A stretch of 64,000 bases of DNA from Hyphomicrobium sp. 12-62-95 (GCA_002279935.1 NCCZ01000004.1:310001-374000); one strand, 5' to 3'. Positions 1-10,818 are shown, counted from the first letter of the stretch. The notes: generated by a model not told the origin, from the letters alone. Numbers and translations are program-made.

Positions 1-329
1 TAGCCGAAGTCCAGGGCGTCACGTCCGCCATGCTGGTGGCCTTCGGCGAACACGGCATCAAATCGCTCGAAGACCTCGCCGATTGCGCAACCGACGATCT
101 GATCGGCTGGACCGAGCGCAAGAAGGACAAGGATAGCGAGCCTGTCCGCCATAAGGGCATTCTCGACGGCTTCGAAATCGACCGCGCCGGTGCCGAGGAG
201 ATGATCCTCTCCGCGCGCGTTCTGGCTGGCTGGATTACGGCCGAAGAAGAAACTCCGGAAGAAGCCGACGAAGCCGGTGCCGATGCCGAGGCGGAAGACG
301 CCCCGGACGCCCCCGCGACTGAAGCCTGA
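1..329 (+). CDS. nusA: Transcription termination/antitermination factor NusA, C-terminal part
   Basis: The reading frame is open from base 3 to the TGA at 327-329 and has no start in the window, so only about 108 C-terminal residues are visible. They match the end of NusA: a helix-hairpin-helix-like segment (GVTSAMLVAFGEHGIK, then SLEDLADCATDDL) followed by a low-complexity Glu/Ala/Asp tail. NusA binds RNA polymerase and nascent RNA and controls pausing and termination. The identification rests on this short tail plus the canonical neighbours, ylxR and infB, immediately downstream. Confidence 0.85.
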   Translation, partial: AEVQGVTSAMLVAFGEHGIKSLEDLADCATDDLIGWTERKKDKDSEPVRHKGILDGFEIDRAGAEEMILSARVLAGWITAEEETPEEADEAGADAEAEDAPDAPATEA

Positions 330-359
330 GCAGGAAGATGAGGCGGGAGGCCCAAAGGA

Positions 360-1025
360 TTGGCGCGCAGCCGTCGAGCACGTGATGCTGACGAAGACGA
401 AGCGGGCGATGGCTCGCAGCGTCTGTGCGCGCTGACTCGGGTTGCCCTTCCCAAGGACGATTTGATCCGCTTTGTCCGCGGCCCTGACGGCACACTCTAC
501 CCCGACCCGGGCGCTAAGCTCCCGGGCCGCGGCGTCTGGGTCACCGCCACGGCTGCAAAAATCGCCGAAGCCGTCAAAGCCAAAGTCTTTGCCCGCTCCC
601 TCAAGGCCGAGGTCAAGGTCCCGGCCGATCTCGCCGACAAAGTTGGCGACCTCTTAGAGCGGCGCGCCCTTGATGCGCTCTCCATTGCCAACAAGGCGGG
701 CCTCGTCACCACCGGGTTCGATAAGCTCGACGCCCTGGTCGCCAAGAGCCCCGTCGCCATCCTTCTGCATGCGCGCGAAGCCTCCCCCGACGGCGCCGGC
801 AAACTGGATCGTAAATACATCGCGGTGTCGCGGGCAAACCACCGGGACCACCGCATCGTGACACTTTTTACGGTCGAACAAATGAGCTTGGCCATAGGCC
901 GGTCAAATGTGGTACATGCTGCCCTCACACAGGGCGGAGCGACCGAGAAATTCTTGAGCGAGGCCGGGCGCCTAGAGCGCTACCGGCCTGCTTTGGTTGA
1001 AGAAATTACTATTCCGGACGCATAA
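360..1025 (+). CDS. YlxR/DUF448 RNA-binding protein fused to an L7Ae-like domain
   Basis: A 221-residue protein between nusA and infB, the standard place for YlxR. Residues about 20-95 form the YlxR (DUF448) domain, with RLCALTRV and the PGRGVWV stretch. Residues about 98-200 resemble the YlxQ/L7Ae-type RNA-binding fold ([16 protein letters not shown]). In many alphaproteobacteria the two are one polypeptide, as here. The start is taken as TTG at 360, preceded by a GGGAGG-rich ribosome site; an upstream ATG at 338 is out of frame. It lies 30 bases after nusA and 29 before infB, so co-transcription is likely. Its exact role in translation or RNase P function is inferred from the family. Confidence 0.85.
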   Translation: MARSRRARDADEDEAGDGSQRLCALTRVALPKDDLIRFVRGPDGTLYPDPGAKLPGRGVWVTATAAKIAEAVKAKVFARSLKAEVKVPADLADKVGDLLERRALDALSIANKAGLVTTGFDKLDALVAKSPVAILLHAREASPDGAGKLDRKYIAVSRANHRDHRIVTLFTVEQMSLAIGRSNVVHAALTQGGATEKFLSEAGRLERYRPALVEEITIPDA

Positions 1026-1054
1026 GGCGCCGACGAGATCTGCGGAAAGACCGA

Positions 1055-3865
1055 ATGGATACGAAGGACGACACGACCGACAAGACAGCCCGCCCCGGCG
1101 CCGCCGGCGCCTCAGGGTCGGGAACAGCCGGTGCAGGGACACGCAAACCGTTGTCTTTGCAGCGGACGGTCGAGTCTGGGCATGTGCGGCAGAATTTCAG
1201 CCATGGCCGCTCCAAACCGGTGATCGTTGAAAAGCGCAAGTCGCGCAAATTGGGCGGCACCGATGCGCCAGCCCCCGCCGCTCCCGCACCCGCCTCCGTG
1301 AAGCCGCCGGCCGCAGCGCGCGCTCCCGACCAGCCCCGCGCGCCCGAGCAGCGCGCCGAAGCCGGCCGCACCCTGCGTCCCGAGGAGCGCGATGCCCGCG
1401 CCCGCGCCTTGGCCGAAGCCCGCCGCCAGACCGAAATCGAAGGTGCCGAACGCGCCGAACGCGAGCGCGCCGAGGCCGCCGCCCGGCCAGCCGAAGCGCC
1501 CGCTCCGGCTCCCGCGGCTGCGCCTGCTCCTGCAGCGCCCGTTGCCGCCGCACCTGCAGCCCCGCCCGCACCGGCGGCGCCCGCACCCCGCGCCGAAACG
1601 CCCGCATCCGCTCCCACGCAGGCCCGCGCACCGTCGTCGGCCCCGCGCCGCGACGGACCGCCCCCGCGCTCCAACGAAGGCGGCGCCCGTCCGGCTGGCC
1701 GCTTCGAAGGCCGTGGCGGCCCGCGTCCCGCTGGTCAAGGCTACAACACCGCCAATATGACCCGCGAAGGCGGCCGCCCGCAGGAAATTAGATTTCCCAC
1801 CGCGCGCCCCGCGCCCGCACCCGAGCGTCCCGCAATCGAGCCCCCGAAGGGCAAGGAAGTCCGCGGCGAACCGCGCGCCACCCGCCCGGAGATGGTGGAA
1901 GACGAGGAAACCCGTGTCATCAAGCGCGGCGGCAAGATCGTTCGCACCCCGGTCAAGACAACACCGGAACCGGTGAAAGAGCGCGTCAAGCTCACCATCA
2001 ATAACGCCTTCGACCAGGACCAGCGCGAACGCTCGCTCGCGTCTCTGAAGCGCAAGCGCGAACGCGAACGCCTCAAGGCCATGGGCGTGCAGCAACCGCG
2101 CGATAAAATCGTGCGCGAAGTCATCGTTCCTGAAGCCATCACCATTCAGGAACTGTCGAACCGCATGGCCGAACGCGGCGTCGACGTCATCAAGCTCCTG
2201 ATGAAACAGGGCGCGATGCACAAGATCACCGACGTGATCGATGCCGACACCGCCGAATTGATCGTCCAGGAATTCGGCCACACCGTGAAGCGCGTGTCCG
2301 AGTCCGACGTGGAAAGCGGCTTCTTCCGGGCGGTCGAAGAAGACGAGAATGTTCGCCCGCGCGCACCCGTCGTCACCATCATGGGCCACGTCGACCACGG
2401 CAAAACCTCGCTGCTCGACGCGATCCGCCAAGCCAACGTGGTCTCCGGCGAAGCCGGCGGCATCACGCAGCACATCGGCGCCTATCAGGTCACGCTGCCC
2501 TCCGGCGACAAGATCACCTTCATCGATACGCCCGGCCACGCCGCGTTCACCGCCATGCGCGCCCGCGGCGCCAAGGTGACCGACATCGTCGTGCTCGTGG
2601 TTGCAGCCGACGACGGCGTCATGCCCCAGACGGTGGAAGCCATCAATCACGCCAAGGCCGCCGGCGTTCCCATGATCGTCGCGATCAACAAGATCGACAA
2701 ACCGCAGGCCGATCCCACCCGCGTTAAGACCGACCTCTTGAGCCACGAAGTTGTGGTCGAAAGCATGGGCGGCGACACGCTGGAAGTGCCGGTCTCGGCC
2801 TTGAAGCGCACCAACCTCGATAAACTTCTGGAAGCGATCCATCTCCAGGCCGAAGTCCTCGACCTGAAGGCCAACCCGGATCGCACCGCTGAGGGCATCG
2901 TCATCGAAGCCAAGCTCGAACGGGGCCGCGGTCCCGTCGGCACGGTGCTCGTCCAGCGTGGTTCGCTCCATGTCGGCGATATCGTCGTGGCCGGTTCGGC
3001 CTGGGGCCGCGTTCGCGCCCTCATCAACGACAAGGGCCAGAACATCGACGAAGCCGGCCCCTCGGTCCCCGTCGAAGTCTTGGGCTTTGACGCTGCTCCC
3101 GAAGCCGGCGACCAGATCGCTGTCGTCGAGAATGAAGCCCGCGCCCGCGAAATCACCGACTACCGCATTCGCAAGCGCCGCGAGACGCTCGGAGCCGCTG
3201 GTTCCAAGAGCACGCTCGAGCAGATGATGCAGCAGTTGAAGGAAGCCGGCAAAAAGGACTTCAACCTCCTCATCAAGGGCGACGTGCAGGGCTCGGTCGA
3301 AGCCATCATGGGCGCGCTCAAGAAGCTCGGCACCGACGAAGTCGAAGCCCGCATCGTTCACTCCGGCGTCGGCGGCATCACGGAATCCGATATCGCGCTG
3401 GCCAACGCCTCGAAGGCGGTCGTCATCGGCTTCAATGTTCGCGCCAACGGTCAGGCCAAGCAGGCAGCCGACGCGGCCGGCATCGAAATCCGCTACTACA
3501 ACATCATCTACGATCTGCTCGACGACGTGAAAGCGGCCATGTCCGGCCTCTTGGCGCCGACCATCCGCGAAGTCTTCCTCGGCAACGCGGAAGTCCTGCA
3601 GGTGTTCAACATCTCCAAGGTCGGCAAGGTCGCCGGTTGCCGTGTCACCGAAGGCAAGGTCATGCGCGGCGGCAAGGTGCGCCTCATCCGCGACAACGTC
3701 GTCATCCACGAGGGCTCTCTCTCTGTCCTCAAGCGCTTCAAGGACGACGTCAAGGAAGTGCCGACGGGCCAAGAATGCGGCATGTCCTTCGCCAACTACC
3801 AGGACCTCCGCGCCGGCGACATCATCGAGTGCTTCAACGTCGAGACCGTCACGCGCACGCTCTAA
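1055..3865 (+). CDS. infB: Translation initiation factor IF-2
   Basis: A 936-residue IF-2, the GTPase that places initiator fMet-tRNA on the 30S subunit. The N-terminal ~270 residues are a long Ala/Pro/Arg/Glu-rich linker typical of alphaproteobacteria. An IF2_N domain follows near residues 350-400. The G domain has the P-loop GHVDHGKTS with its lysine at residue 450, then DTPGHAAF and NKIDKP. Domains II to IV run to the C terminus. The frame is intact and the length is normal. It is followed by rbfA and truB, the conserved nusA-infB operon order. The very high GC of the linker produces a long antisense open frame that is only a shadow. Confidence 0.97.
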   Translation: MDTKDDTTDKTARPGAAGASGSGTAGAGTRKPLSLQRTVESGHVRQNFSHGRSKPVIVEKRKSRKLGGTDAPAPAAPAPASVKPPAAARAPDQPRAPEQRAEAGRTLRPEERDARARALAEARRQTEIEGAERAERERAEAAARPAEAPAPAPAAAPAPAAPVAAAPAAPPAPAAPAPRAETPASAPTQARAPSSAPRRDGPPPRSNEGGARPAGRFEGRGGPRPAGQGYNTANMTREGGRPQEIRFPTARPAPAPERPAIEPPKGKEVRGEPRATRPEMVEDEETRVIKRGGKIVRTPVKTTPEPVKERVKLTINNAFDQDQRERSLASLKRKRERERLKAMGVQQPRDKIVREVIVPEAITIQELSNRMAERGVDVIKLLMKQGAMHKITDVIDADTAELIVQEFGHTVKRVSESDVESGFFRAVEEDENVRPRAPVVTIMGHVDHGKTSLLDAIRQANVVSGEAGGITQHIGAYQVTLPSGDKITFIDTPGHAAFTAMRARGAKVTDIVVLVVAADDGVMPQTVEAINHAKAAGVPMIVAINKIDKPQADPTRVKTDLLSHEVVVESMGGDTLEVPVSALKRTNLDKLLEAIHLQAEVLDLKANPDRTAEGIVIEAKLERGRGPVGTVLVQRGSLHVGDIVVAGSAWGRVRALINDKGQNIDEAGPSVPVEVLGFDAAPEAGDQIAVVENEARAREITDYRIRKRRETLGAAGSKSTLEQMMQQLKEAGKKDFNLLIKGDVQGSVEAIMGALKKLGTDEVEARIVHSGVGGITESDIALANASKAVVIGFNVRANGQAKQAADAAGIEIRYYNIIYDLLDDVKAAMSGLLAPTIREVFLGNAEVLQVFNISKVGKVAGCRVTEGKVMRGGKVRLIRDNVVIHEGSLSVLKRFKDDVKEVPTGQECGMSFANYQDLRAGDIIECFNVETVTRTL

Positions 3866-3969
3866 TCGAACCGATGCCCGGCGCCGGATGCACGCTCATC
3901 CGGCCCGGTCCACGGCCCCATCCCCATCCCAACAGGACGCGCGCGGTCCAATCCCGCGGCGAATAAAAA

Positions 3970-4368
3970 ATGTCTCGCAAAAAGAACACCTCGGGCAAGG
4001 GACCGACGCAGCGCATGCTGCGCATCGGCGAAATGGTCCGCCACAAGCTCGCCGAACTCCTGATCCGCGGCGAAATCCACGACGATGTCTTGGCCTCGCA
4101 CGTCATCTCCATCACCGAGGTGCGCATCTCCAACGACCTCAAACTCGCCACCGCCTACGTCATGCCGCTCGGTGGCAAGGACACTGAAAAAGTGCTGGCC
4201 GCCCTCACGAAGCACAAGGGCTTTATCCGCGCCGAGATCGCCCAAACGCTTGATCTGCGCTACGCCCCCGACATCCGCTTCCGCGAAGACGAGACCTTCG
4301 AAGAGGTGAGCCGCATCGACGAGTTGCTCTACTCCGAAAAAGTCCGCCGCGACGTCGAGAAGAAATAA
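3970..4368 (+). CDS. rbfA: 30S ribosome-binding factor RbfA
   Basis: A 132-residue KH-like protein that binds 16S rRNA and helps late maturation of the 30S subunit, important in cold conditions. Recognisable features are the N-terminal [18 protein letters not shown] helix, the [17 protein letters not shown] strand segment and the [14 protein letters not shown]-terminal element. Length fits the family. It lies 104 bases after infB and 18 before truB, so it belongs to the same operon. Confidence 0.95.
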   Translation: MSRKKNTSGKGPTQRMLRIGEMVRHKLAELLIRGEIHDDVLASHVISITEVRISNDLKLATAYVMPLGGKDTEKVLAALTKHKGFIRAEIAQTLDLRYAPDIRFREDETFEEVSRIDELLYSEKVRRDVEKK

Positions 4369-4386
4369 CTTCAAAGAAGAACCGAT

Positions 4387-5307
4387 ATGGCCCGCCGCAA
4401 GAAAGGCCAGCCCATCAACGGCTGGTTCATCCTCGATAAGCCGCTTGGCCTCACGAGCACGCACGCGCTCGCCCGCGTGAAGCGCCTCTTCGACGCGCAA
4501 AAAGCCGGCCACGCCGGCACGCTCGATCCCCTTGCCACCGGCATTCTCCCCATCGCGTTCGGCGAGGCGACCAAAACCGTCTCCTTCGCCGTCGATGGCG
4601 CCAAGTCGTATGCCTTCGCCGTCCGCTGGGGCGCCGAGACGACCACCGACGACAAGGAAGGCGCCGTCACGCAGACAAGCGACAGCCGCCCCACCGAAGG
4701 CGACATTCGCGCCCTACTCCCCCGCTTTATTGGCGAGATCATGCAGACCCCGCCCGCCTTCTCCGCCGTCAAGATCGACGGCGAACGCGCCTATGATCTC
4801 GCTCGCGATGGCGAAACCGTCGTCCTCGAACCCCGCCCGATCCAGATCGACGATCTCCGCCTCATGGATATGCCCAACGCCGACACCGCCGTTTTCGAAG
4901 CCGACTGCGGCAAGGGCACCTACGTCCGCGCCATCGCCCGCGACATGGGCCGCGCATTCGGCTGCTACGGTCACGTCATCGAACTCCGCCGCACGCGCGT
5001 CGGTCCGTTCGAAGAAGGCGACGCCTGGGGGCTGGAAGAACTGGCCGAAGAAGCCGAAGCCGGCCGCCTCTTCGACGCCGATGGCCCGCTGCTCCCCGTC
5101 GAGATGCCGCTGCGCGGTCTGCCCGAACTGATGGTCACCGCGTCCGATGCCTCCAAACTCGTGCGCGGCATGGCGGTTCTCATTCGCGGCCGCGACGCCC
5201 CCGTCCTCTCCGGCCTCATGTACGCCACCTGCCACGGCCGCATCGTTGCCCTGGGCGAGGTCGAAAAAGGGGCACTGCACCCCATCCGCGTCTTCAACCT
5301 GGGCTGA
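4387..5307 (+). CDS. truB: tRNA pseudouridine(55) synthase TruB
   Basis: A 306-residue enzyme that isomerises U55 in the T-loop of tRNAs. The catalytic motif HAGTLDPLATG is present with the nucleophilic aspartate at residue 47, after the typical INGWFILDKPLGLTS start. Further on are the TPPAFSAVKIDGERAY segment and the GTYVRAIARDMG motif, and the protein ends with a PUA-like region. It is complete and follows rbfA closely. Confidence 0.96.
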   Translation: MARRKKGQPINGWFILDKPLGLTSTHALARVKRLFDAQKAGHAGTLDPLATGILPIAFGEATKTVSFAVDGAKSYAFAVRWGAETTTDDKEGAVTQTSDSRPTEGDIRALLPRFIGEIMQTPPAFSAVKIDGERAYDLARDGETVVLEPRPIQIDDLRLMDMPNADTAVFEADCGKGTYVRAIARDMGRAFGCYGHVIELRRTRVGPFEEGDAWGLEELAEEAEAGRLFDADGPLLPVEMPLRGLPELMVTASDASKLVRGMAVLIRGRDAPVLSGLMYATCHGRIVALGEVEKGALHPIRVFNLG

Positions 5308-5422
5308 CAGCCACACCCATCTGGGAAAAAACCGTCACCGTGTCACCGCGCGTTGACCACCCTAAGGCGCCCTCCATAATGCGGCCGTCGATATCCCCTT
5401 GCGGGTCCATGGAGTGATCACG

Positions 5423-5713
5423 ATGAAGTTTGTAAAAGGTCTGGTCGCGGCAGCAGCGATGACCGTGGCGCTCGGCGCTCCCATCGCGGAAGCCGCATGC
5501 GTCAAGAAGGGTGCCGTTGCAACCGCCGGCTCCGAAGAGTGGGCCAAGTGGTATGCCCTCGAAACCACCGTCCAGGCGCTGAGCTGGGGCCTGTGGCCGG
5601 GCTTCCTCAACAACGGCAAGGTCGAAGGCTACTCCGTCAACGACAAATACTCCTGCAAGCCCGACGGCGGCCAGATCACCTGCCGCGCCGCCGTGACCTT
5701 CTGCAAGAAGTAA
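5423..5713 (+). CDS. Small secreted cysteine-containing protein of unknown function
   Basis: A 96-residue protein with a clear Sec signal peptide (MKFVKGLVAAAAMTVALG, then a probable cleavage after AEA near residue 24). The mature part is about 70 residues with four cysteines, enough for two disulfides, and is Trp-rich in the middle (WAKWYALE, ALSWGLWPGF). The start at 5423 is favoured by the signal peptide and a GGAG site about 8 bases upstream. I do not recognise a family. It sits alone between truB and rpsO, with a strong hairpin about 160 bases downstream. Confidence 0.7.
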   Translation: MKFVKGLVAAAAMTVALGAPIAEAACVKKGAVATAGSEEWAKWYALETTVQALSWGLWPGFLNNGKVEGYSVNDKYSCKPDGGQITCRAAVTFCKK

Positions 5714-5840
5714 GGATTTCGGGGTATCAGCGCGCGGGGTTGGCGGGGCGGCCGCGCGCAAGTAAACACCAATACCGGCGAGCGGCCGTCAGATCAGGGG
5801 GCCAAGAATTCGCTCGCCGGGATGAGCGGCGAAAAAGCAC

Positions 5841-5870
5841 TTCGCGCCCGCAAGCCCCCCATGTATAAGA
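5841..5870 (+). promoter_or_regulatory. Probable sigma-70-type promoter of rpsO
   Basis: The hexamer TATAAG at 5864-5869 has a poor -35 candidate TTCGCG 17 bases upstream. The same 14-base string TATAAGACCCCACG occurs directly before the tRNA-Arg gene at 21104. Transcription would start just before the hairpin at 5875. Confidence 0.45.
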
Positions 5871-5874
5871 CCCC

Positions 5875-5912
5875 ACGTCGCGGGCTCCCCGAGGGCCCGC
5901 GACGTTTCGTTT
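5875..5912 (+). terminator. Strong GC hairpin followed by T-rich run, upstream of rpsO
   Basis: ACGTCGCGGGC at 5875-5885 pairs perfectly with 5895-5905, followed by TTTCGTTTT. It could terminate transcription from the upstream small gene, or act as a leader or attenuator hairpin of the rpsO transcript, because a -10-like element lies only about 5 bases before it. Confidence 0.65.
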
Positions 5913-6002
5913 TCGACCCGGCTGGACGACATCCCGGCCGTGGCCGTGCCCTGGGCTCCCTTTTGGCGAGCCCTACAACTCCAAATTTGAAAGGAGCACC
6001 CG

Positions 6003-6284
6003 ATGTCGGAAGTAGCACCCCACCGTAAGGCGGCGAAGGCCGAGGTTATCAAGTCGAACGCCACCAAGGCCAACGACACCGGCTCGCCGGAAGTCCAGAT
6101 CGCGGTTCTCACTCACCGCATCAACGAACTCACCGACCACTTCAAGGCTCACAAGAAAGACAACCACTCGCGCCGCGGCCTCCTCAAAATGGTGAGCCAG
6201 CGCCGCCAGTTGCTCGATTACGTGAAGCGCAAGGATGTCGCCCGCTATCAGGGCATCATCGAAAAGCTCGGCATCCGCCGCTGA
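6003..6284 (+). CDS. rpsO: 30S ribosomal protein S15
   Basis: A 93-residue S15, the primary 16S rRNA-binding protein of the central domain. The diagnostic segments [20 protein letters not shown] and [20 protein letters not shown] are present, and the protein ends in the usual LGIRR. An AAAGGAG site precedes the ATG. It is followed by pnp, the conserved rpsO-pnp pairing, with a stable hairpin between the two genes. Confidence 0.97.
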   Translation: MSEVAPHRKAAKAEVIKSNATKANDTGSPEVQIAVLTHRINELTDHFKAHKKDNHSRRGLLKMVSQRRQLLDYVKRKDVARYQGIIEKLGIRR

Positions 6285-6364
6285 TCCGCGCTGCACCAGG
6301 GCCGCATCTGGCCAATGGCACCGCGCGATCGTTCGGATGGCACCGGAATTCATTCTGAAAACTA

Positions 6365-6398
6365 TCGCGCCGGGGGCTCTAAACGCTTCCCGGCGCGA
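6365..6398 (+). promoter_or_regulatory. rpsO-pnp intergenic hairpin
   Basis: TCGCGCCGGG at 6365-6374 pairs perfectly over 10 bases with 6389-6398, with a 14-base loop and no T run after it. In other bacteria the rpsO-pnp gap carries a terminator and an RNase III processing hairpin that autoregulates PNPase. The position and perfect stem fit such a role, but that is inference. Confidence 0.6.
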
Positions 6399-6465
6399 TG
6401 CGCATTCATGCTAAAGACCGCTGCGAAAACAAAAGACCGAAGAACCGAAACGAAAGCTGAAAAAC

Positions 6466-8670
6466 ATGTTTGATATCCATCGCGTCGAGATCGAATGGGG
6501 CGGGCGCAAGCTCAAGCTCGAAACCGGCCACATGGCCCGCCAGGCCGACGCCGCCGTTTATGCCCAGTATGGCGAGACCACCGTTCTCGCAACCGTCGTC
6601 GGCGCCAAGTCGCCTAAGGCCGGCATCGACTTCTTCCCCCTCACCGTGAATTACCAAGAGCGCACGTACGCAGCCGGCAAGATCCCCGGCGGCTACTTCA
6701 AGCGCGAAGGCCGTCCCTCCGAGAAGGAGACGCTCGTCTCCCGCCTGATCGACCGCCCGATCCGCCCGCTGTTCGTCGAAGGCTTCAAGAACGAAGTCCA
6801 AGTCGTCGTCACCGTTCTCTCGCACGACCTCGAAAATGATCCCGACGTTCTCGGCATGGTCGCAGCGTCAGCAGCACTCACGCTTTCGGGTCTGCCGTTC
6901 CTCGGCCCGATCGCCGCGGCCCGCGTCGGCTACATCGGCGGCGAATATGTGCTGAACCCGCTCGTCGACGAAATGTCCGAAACCGCGCTCGACCTTGTCG
7001 TCGCCGGTACGCACGACGCCGTCATGATGGTGGAATCGGAAGCCAAGGAACTGTCCGAAGAGATCATGCTCGGCGCTGTCATGTTCGGCCACCGGCATTT
7101 CCAGCCGGTCATCCAGGCGATCATCAAGCTCGCCGAAACGGCCGCTAAGGAGCCCTGGGACATCCAGATCCCCGACAAGGCCAAGTACTACGATCAGGTC
7201 AAGGCCATTGCCGGCACGACGCTCACCGAAGCCTTCTCGACCAAGGAAAAGGCCAAGCGCAACGATCTCGTGTCGCAGGCCAAGAAGCGCGTCTTCTCCG
7301 AAATCCAGATCCCCGACGAACCCGGTGAAAAGGTCCTGCTCGGCGACGCCTTCAAGGCGCTCGAAATGGACATCATGCGTGGCGACGTTCTGAAGACCAA
7401 GAAGCGCATCGACGGCCGTGATCTTGTCACCGTCCGCCCGATCGTCTCCGAAGTCCACGTTCTCCCCCGCGCCCACGGCTCGGCCCTCTTCACGCGCGGC
7501 GAAACGCAGGCCCTCGTGGTCGCAACGCTCGGCACCGGCGAAGACGAGCAGTATGTCGACAGCCTGGAAGGCACCCGCAAGGAACGCTTCCTGCTGCACT
7601 ACAACTTCCCTCCCTTCTCCGTCGGCGAAACGGGCCGCATGGGTTCGCCCGGCCGCCGCGAAATCGGCCACGGCAAGCTGGCATGGCGCGCCGTCCGTCC
7701 GCTCCTGCCCAGGCACGAAGACTTCCCTTACACGCTCCGCGTTGTGTCCGAGATCATGGAGTCGAACGGCTCGTCGTCGATGGCCACCGTCTGCGGCGCC
7801 TCGCTCTCGCTCATGGATGCCGGCGTGCCCTTGAAGGCGCCCGTTGCCGGCATCGCGATGGGTCTCATCAAGGAAGGCAACGACTACGTCGTGCTCTCCG
7901 ACATTCTGGGTGACGAAGACCACCTCGGCGACATGGACTTCAAGGTCGCCGGCACCGAGAACGGCGTCACCGCCCTGCAGATGGACATCAAAATCACCGG
8001 CATCACCGAAGAGATCATGAAGATCGCTTTGGCGCAGGCGAACCAGGGTCGTCTCCACATCCTGGGCGAGATGGCGAAATCCATCACCGGCGCCCGCGAA
8101 GAGCTGGGCGAGCACGCCCCGCGCATCGAAACGATCAAGATCCCGACCGACAAGATCCGCGAAGTGATCGGTTCGGGCGGCTCGGTCATCCGCGAAATCG
8201 TCGCGGAATCGGGCGCCAAGATCGACATTCAGGACGACGGCACCGTCAAGATCGCCTCCGCCAACCGCGAGTCGATCGAGAAGGCGCTGGCCCGCATCAA
8301 GGGCATCACGTCGGAGCCCGAAGTCGGCCAGATCTACAAGGGCAAGGTCGTCAAGATCATGGAGTTCGGCGCCTTCGTGAACTTCTTCGGCGCCAAAGAT
8401 GGTCTCGTCCACATCTCGCAGCTGACGAACGGCCGTCCCGAAACGGTCGGCGAAGTCGTCAAGGAAGGCCAGGAAGTCTACGTGAAGCTCCTGGGCTTCG
8501 ATGATCGCGGCAAGGTCCGCCTGTCGATGAAGATCATCGACCAGACGACCGGCCAGGAAATTCCCCGCGCTCCCGGCGAACCGGAAGAAGTCTTCTCCGC
8601 CGAGCGGCCCCCGCGCCGTGACCGCGAAGGCGGCCGCGGCCGTGGCGGCCCCCGTCGCGAACGCGACTAA
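6466..8670 (+). CDS. pnp: Polyribonucleotide nucleotidyltransferase (PNPase)
   Basis: A 734-residue phosphorolytic 3'-5' exoribonuclease of the RNA degradosome. Two RNase PH domains are visible, the first from residue 10 and the second from about 325. The second carries the [23 protein letters not shown] region and the [16 protein letters not shown] catalytic stretch. A KH domain follows ([15 protein letters not shown] near residues 563-577), then an S1 domain ([16 protein letters not shown]) and an Arg/Gly-rich tail. The start has an AAAGCTGAAAAAC leader without a strong ribosome site. The last 14 bases, including the stop, are repeated just downstream at 8681-8694. Confidence 0.97.
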   Translation: MFDIHRVEIEWGGRKLKLETGHMARQADAAVYAQYGETTVLATVVGAKSPKAGIDFFPLTVNYQERTYAAGKIPGGYFKREGRPSEKETLVSRLIDRPIRPLFVEGFKNEVQVVVTVLSHDLENDPDVLGMVAASAALTLSGLPFLGPIAAARVGYIGGEYVLNPLVDEMSETALDLVVAGTHDAVMMVESEAKELSEEIMLGAVMFGHRHFQPVIQAIIKLAETAAKEPWDIQIPDKAKYYDQVKAIAGTTLTEAFSTKEKAKRNDLVSQAKKRVFSEIQIPDEPGEKVLLGDAFKALEMDIMRGDVLKTKKRIDGRDLVTVRPIVSEVHVLPRAHGSALFTRGETQALVVATLGTGEDEQYVDSLEGTRKERFLLHYNFPPFSVGETGRMGSPGRREIGHGKLAWRAVRPLLPRHEDFPYTLRVVSEIMESNGSSSMATVCGASLSLMDAGVPLKAPVAGIAMGLIKEGNDYVVLSDILGDEDHLGDMDFKVAGTENGVTALQMDIKITGITEEIMKIALAQANQGRLHILGEMAKSITGAREELGEHAPRIETIKIPTDKIREVIGSGGSVIREIVAESGAKIDIQDDGTVKIASANRESIEKALARIKGITSEPEVGQIYKGKVVKIMEFGAFVNFFGAKDGLVHISQLTNGRPETVGEVVKEGQEVYVKLLGFDDRGKVRLSMKIIDQTTGQEIPRAPGEPEEVFSAERPPRRDREGGRGRGGPRRERD

Positions 8671-8694
8671 TAAAGGTGCTGCGAACGCGACTAA
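8657..8694. repeat. Direct repeat of the pnp 3' end
   Basis: GCGAACGCGACTAA occurs at 8657-8670, where it forms the last codons and stop of pnp, and again at 8681-8694. A degenerate third copy follows. It is probably a small local duplication without function. Confidence 0.5.
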
Positions 8695-8742
8695 ACCAGG
8701 AGTCGCGAGCGAGACTGAGCCTTTAAGAATATAAATGACAAA

Positions 8743-8768
8743 GGGCGGTCCATCGGGCCGCCCTTTTT
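8743..8768 (+). terminator. Rho-independent terminator after pnp
   Basis: GGGCGGTCC and GGGCCGCCC form a stem (8743-8751 with about 8755-8763) followed by TTTTT. It lies about 70 bases after the pnp stop. Confidence 0.8.
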
Positions 8769-8846
8769 CGTTGCGCGCAAACTTATCCCCGCTCGCAAAC
8801 CCGCGCCTATCCTTCGCCTCATCCCGTTGAGCGAAGGACAACACCA

Positions 8847-10301
8847 GTGGACGAAACGACGAACCTGCTCCTGCCCTACATTCTCGCCGCCCAGGCGCAG
8901 AAGCACGTCACCCACAACGAAGCGCTCCGTAAACTCGATGCGCTCGTCCAGATCTCCATCGTCGACCGCGACCTCGCAACGCCGCCAATCTCGCCCGTCG
9001 ACGGCGCCCGCTATATCGTCGCCGCTTCGCCCACCGGTGCTTGGACGGGTCACGCCTCCAAAATCGCCGCTTGGCAGGATGGCGCCTGGGCCTTCTTCAC
9101 GCCCCGCACCGGCTGGCTCGCATGGATCGAGGACGAAGCCACGCCTGTCGCCTGGAACGGCACGGCCTGGACCGCCATCGGCGGCGGCAGCGTCAACCCC
9201 ACGCCCCTCGTTGGCGTCAACGCAACCGCCGACACGACCAACCGCCTCGCTGTCTCATCTGCCGCCACGCTGTTCAATCACGCCGGCGCCGGCCATCAGG
9301 CCAAAATCAACAAAAACGCCGCGACAGACACGGCCTCCATCCTTTTTCAAACCGGCTTTTCCGGCCGCGCCGAAATGGGCACCACCGGCAGCGACGATTA
9401 CGCCTTCAAAGTCTCGCCCGACGGCAGCACGTGGCACGACGCCATCCAGATTAACCGCACCAACGGCGCGGTGACCTTCCCCAACACGACCATCGGTGGC
9501 GGCATCTCGGACGGCGACAAAGGCGATGTTACGGTTTCCGCCAGCGGCGCCACGTGGACCGTCGACGCCAACGCGATTACCAACACCAAACTCGCCGACA
9601 TGGCCGCCAACACGGTCAAGGTCCGCAACAATGCGGCGGCGGGCGATCCGGTCGATTTGACCATCGCCGCATCTCAACTTCTCGGCCGTGGTTCCACGGG
9701 AAACATCGCCGCGATCACGCTCGGCACGAACCTCAGTATGTCCGGCACAACATTGAATGCGTCGGGCGGCGGCGGAATATCGGATGGCGACAAAGGAGAC
9801 ATCACCGTCTCCGGCTCCGGCGCGACGTGGGCGGTCGATGCCGATGCAATCACCAACTCCAAGCTCTCCAATATGGCGGCGGGAACAATCAAAGGGAATA
9901 ACACGGGCGCGACCGCCGATCCGGTAGACCTGACGGCTGCACAGGTACGCGCGATGCTATCCACCTACGTGGAAAGCGCGCCGATCTCTATGACGAACAC
10001 CACCGATAGCAACCAACTCTTCATTCATGGCCTGGGTGTGCGTCCGAACAAGTTCGGGGTCTACTTGGAATGCGTCGATCCCGATCAAGGCTACGCTGTC
10101 GGCGACCGGATCAACCCCAACTTGTTTCGCGCAATAAACATCCTATTGACGGTTTCGGCAGATGCGTCTGCCGTGACCCTCTCGTGGGATGGCGCAATGT
10201 TTACGAGTACGACGTTCGTCGCGCCGAAGGGCGGGGGGACAGCGTTCACGATGCCATCAAACCCCGTCAATTGGCGACTGATCATCTGGGCCGAGGTATA
10301 A
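8847..10301 (+). CDS. DUF2793 phage-tail-like protein with fibre-type repeats
   Basis: A 484-residue protein. Residues 1-110 match the DUF2793 pattern ([20 protein letters not shown] and [10 protein letters not shown]), a module found in prophage tail and GTA-like proteins. The middle and C-terminal parts are Gly/Ala/Thr/Asn-rich. They contain two copies of an [25 protein letters not shown] motif near residues 219 and 312, as in trimeric tail fibres. The start is GTG at 8847 after a GAAGGAC site. The next gene begins four bases after its stop, so the two form an operon. No capsid, tail-tube or integrase gene is nearby. A receptor-binding or fibre role is inferred. Confidence 0.75.
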   Translation: MDETTNLLLPYILAAQAQKHVTHNEALRKLDALVQISIVDRDLATPPISPVDGARYIVAASPTGAWTGHASKIAAWQDGAWAFFTPRTGWLAWIEDEATPVAWNGTAWTAIGGGSVNPTPLVGVNATADTTNRLAVSSAATLFNHAGAGHQAKINKNAATDTASILFQTGFSGRAEMGTTGSDDYAFKVSPDGSTWHDAIQINRTNGAVTFPNTTIGGGISDGDKGDVTVSASGATWTVDANAITNTKLADMAANTVKVRNNAAAGDPVDLTIAASQLLGRGSTGNIAAITLGTNLSMSGTTLNASGGGGISDGDKGDITVSGSGATWAVDADAITNSKLSNMAAGTIKGNNTGATADPVDLTAAQVRAMLSTYVESAPISMTNTTDSNQLFIHGLGVRPNKFGVYLECVDPDQGYAVGDRINPNLFRAINILLTVSADASAVTLSWDGAMFTSTTFVAPKGGGTAFTMPSNPVNWRLIIWAEV

Positions 10302-10305
10302 CGTC

Positions 10306-10818
10306 ATGGCACACGTCATCTGGAAATCCGCAGATCGGTTCGCCAAGGCGGCGCTTCCCAAATCTCACCTCCCACCCGACGAACAATTAGCGGCCTTGAG
10401 AGAGGCGGGCCTGCTTCCGTTTCCCTCCGACACACCACACATCGTACTGGCCGACAACCACGCAGCCGCCGCCCTGCCCGCCTCGCAAGTGAGTGTGGAT
10501 TGGGCAACCGGGGCAGTCGCAATACTGCCCAAGCCTGCGATCTTACCGGCGGAAGCGGACTACGCTGAAGCGATCCAGAGCCACATTGATTCCGTCGCCC
10601 ATGCGCGCGGCTATGGCAACGGCGCCATGCTGGCAAGTTACGTCGCCTCCACAGTCCCAGCGTGGGCCGCCGAAGCGCAGACATTTGTAGCTTGGCGTGA
10701 CGCGGTTTGGCTCGCCGCCTACGGCCGCCTGGGGGCCGTGAAAGCTGGCGAAGCCGATCCACCGGCAATCTCAGCGCTCATCGGTCTGTTGCCTCCGATA
10801 AGCTGGCCAGCCACCTGA
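10306..10818 (+). CDS. Unknown protein downstream of the tail-fibre-like gene
   Basis: A 170-residue protein with no recognised family. It has no signal peptide or membrane helix and is rich in Ala and Pro. Its start is four bases after the DUF2793 gene, so the two are surely co-transcribed. In phages the gene behind a tail fibre is often a chaperone or fibre-assembly factor. That role is possible here but rests only on position. Confidence 0.6.
   Translation: MAHVIWKSADRFAKAALPKSHLPPDEQLAALREAGLLPFPSDTPHIVLADNHAAAALPASQVSVDWATGAVAILPKPAILPAEADYAEAIQSHIDSVAHARGYGNGAMLASYVASTVPAWAAEAQTFVAWRDAVWLAAYGRLGAVKAGEADPPAISALIGLLPPISWPAT

Noticed and set aside
1112..3772. An 886-codon open frame antisense to infB
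   Set aside because: It mirrors the GC-rich third positions of infB, has low-complexity sequence and matches no family.
6868..8844. A 658-codon open frame antisense to pnp
   Set aside because: It is a shadow of a perfectly conserved PNPase gene; the translation is Asp/Val/Ala/His-rich noise.
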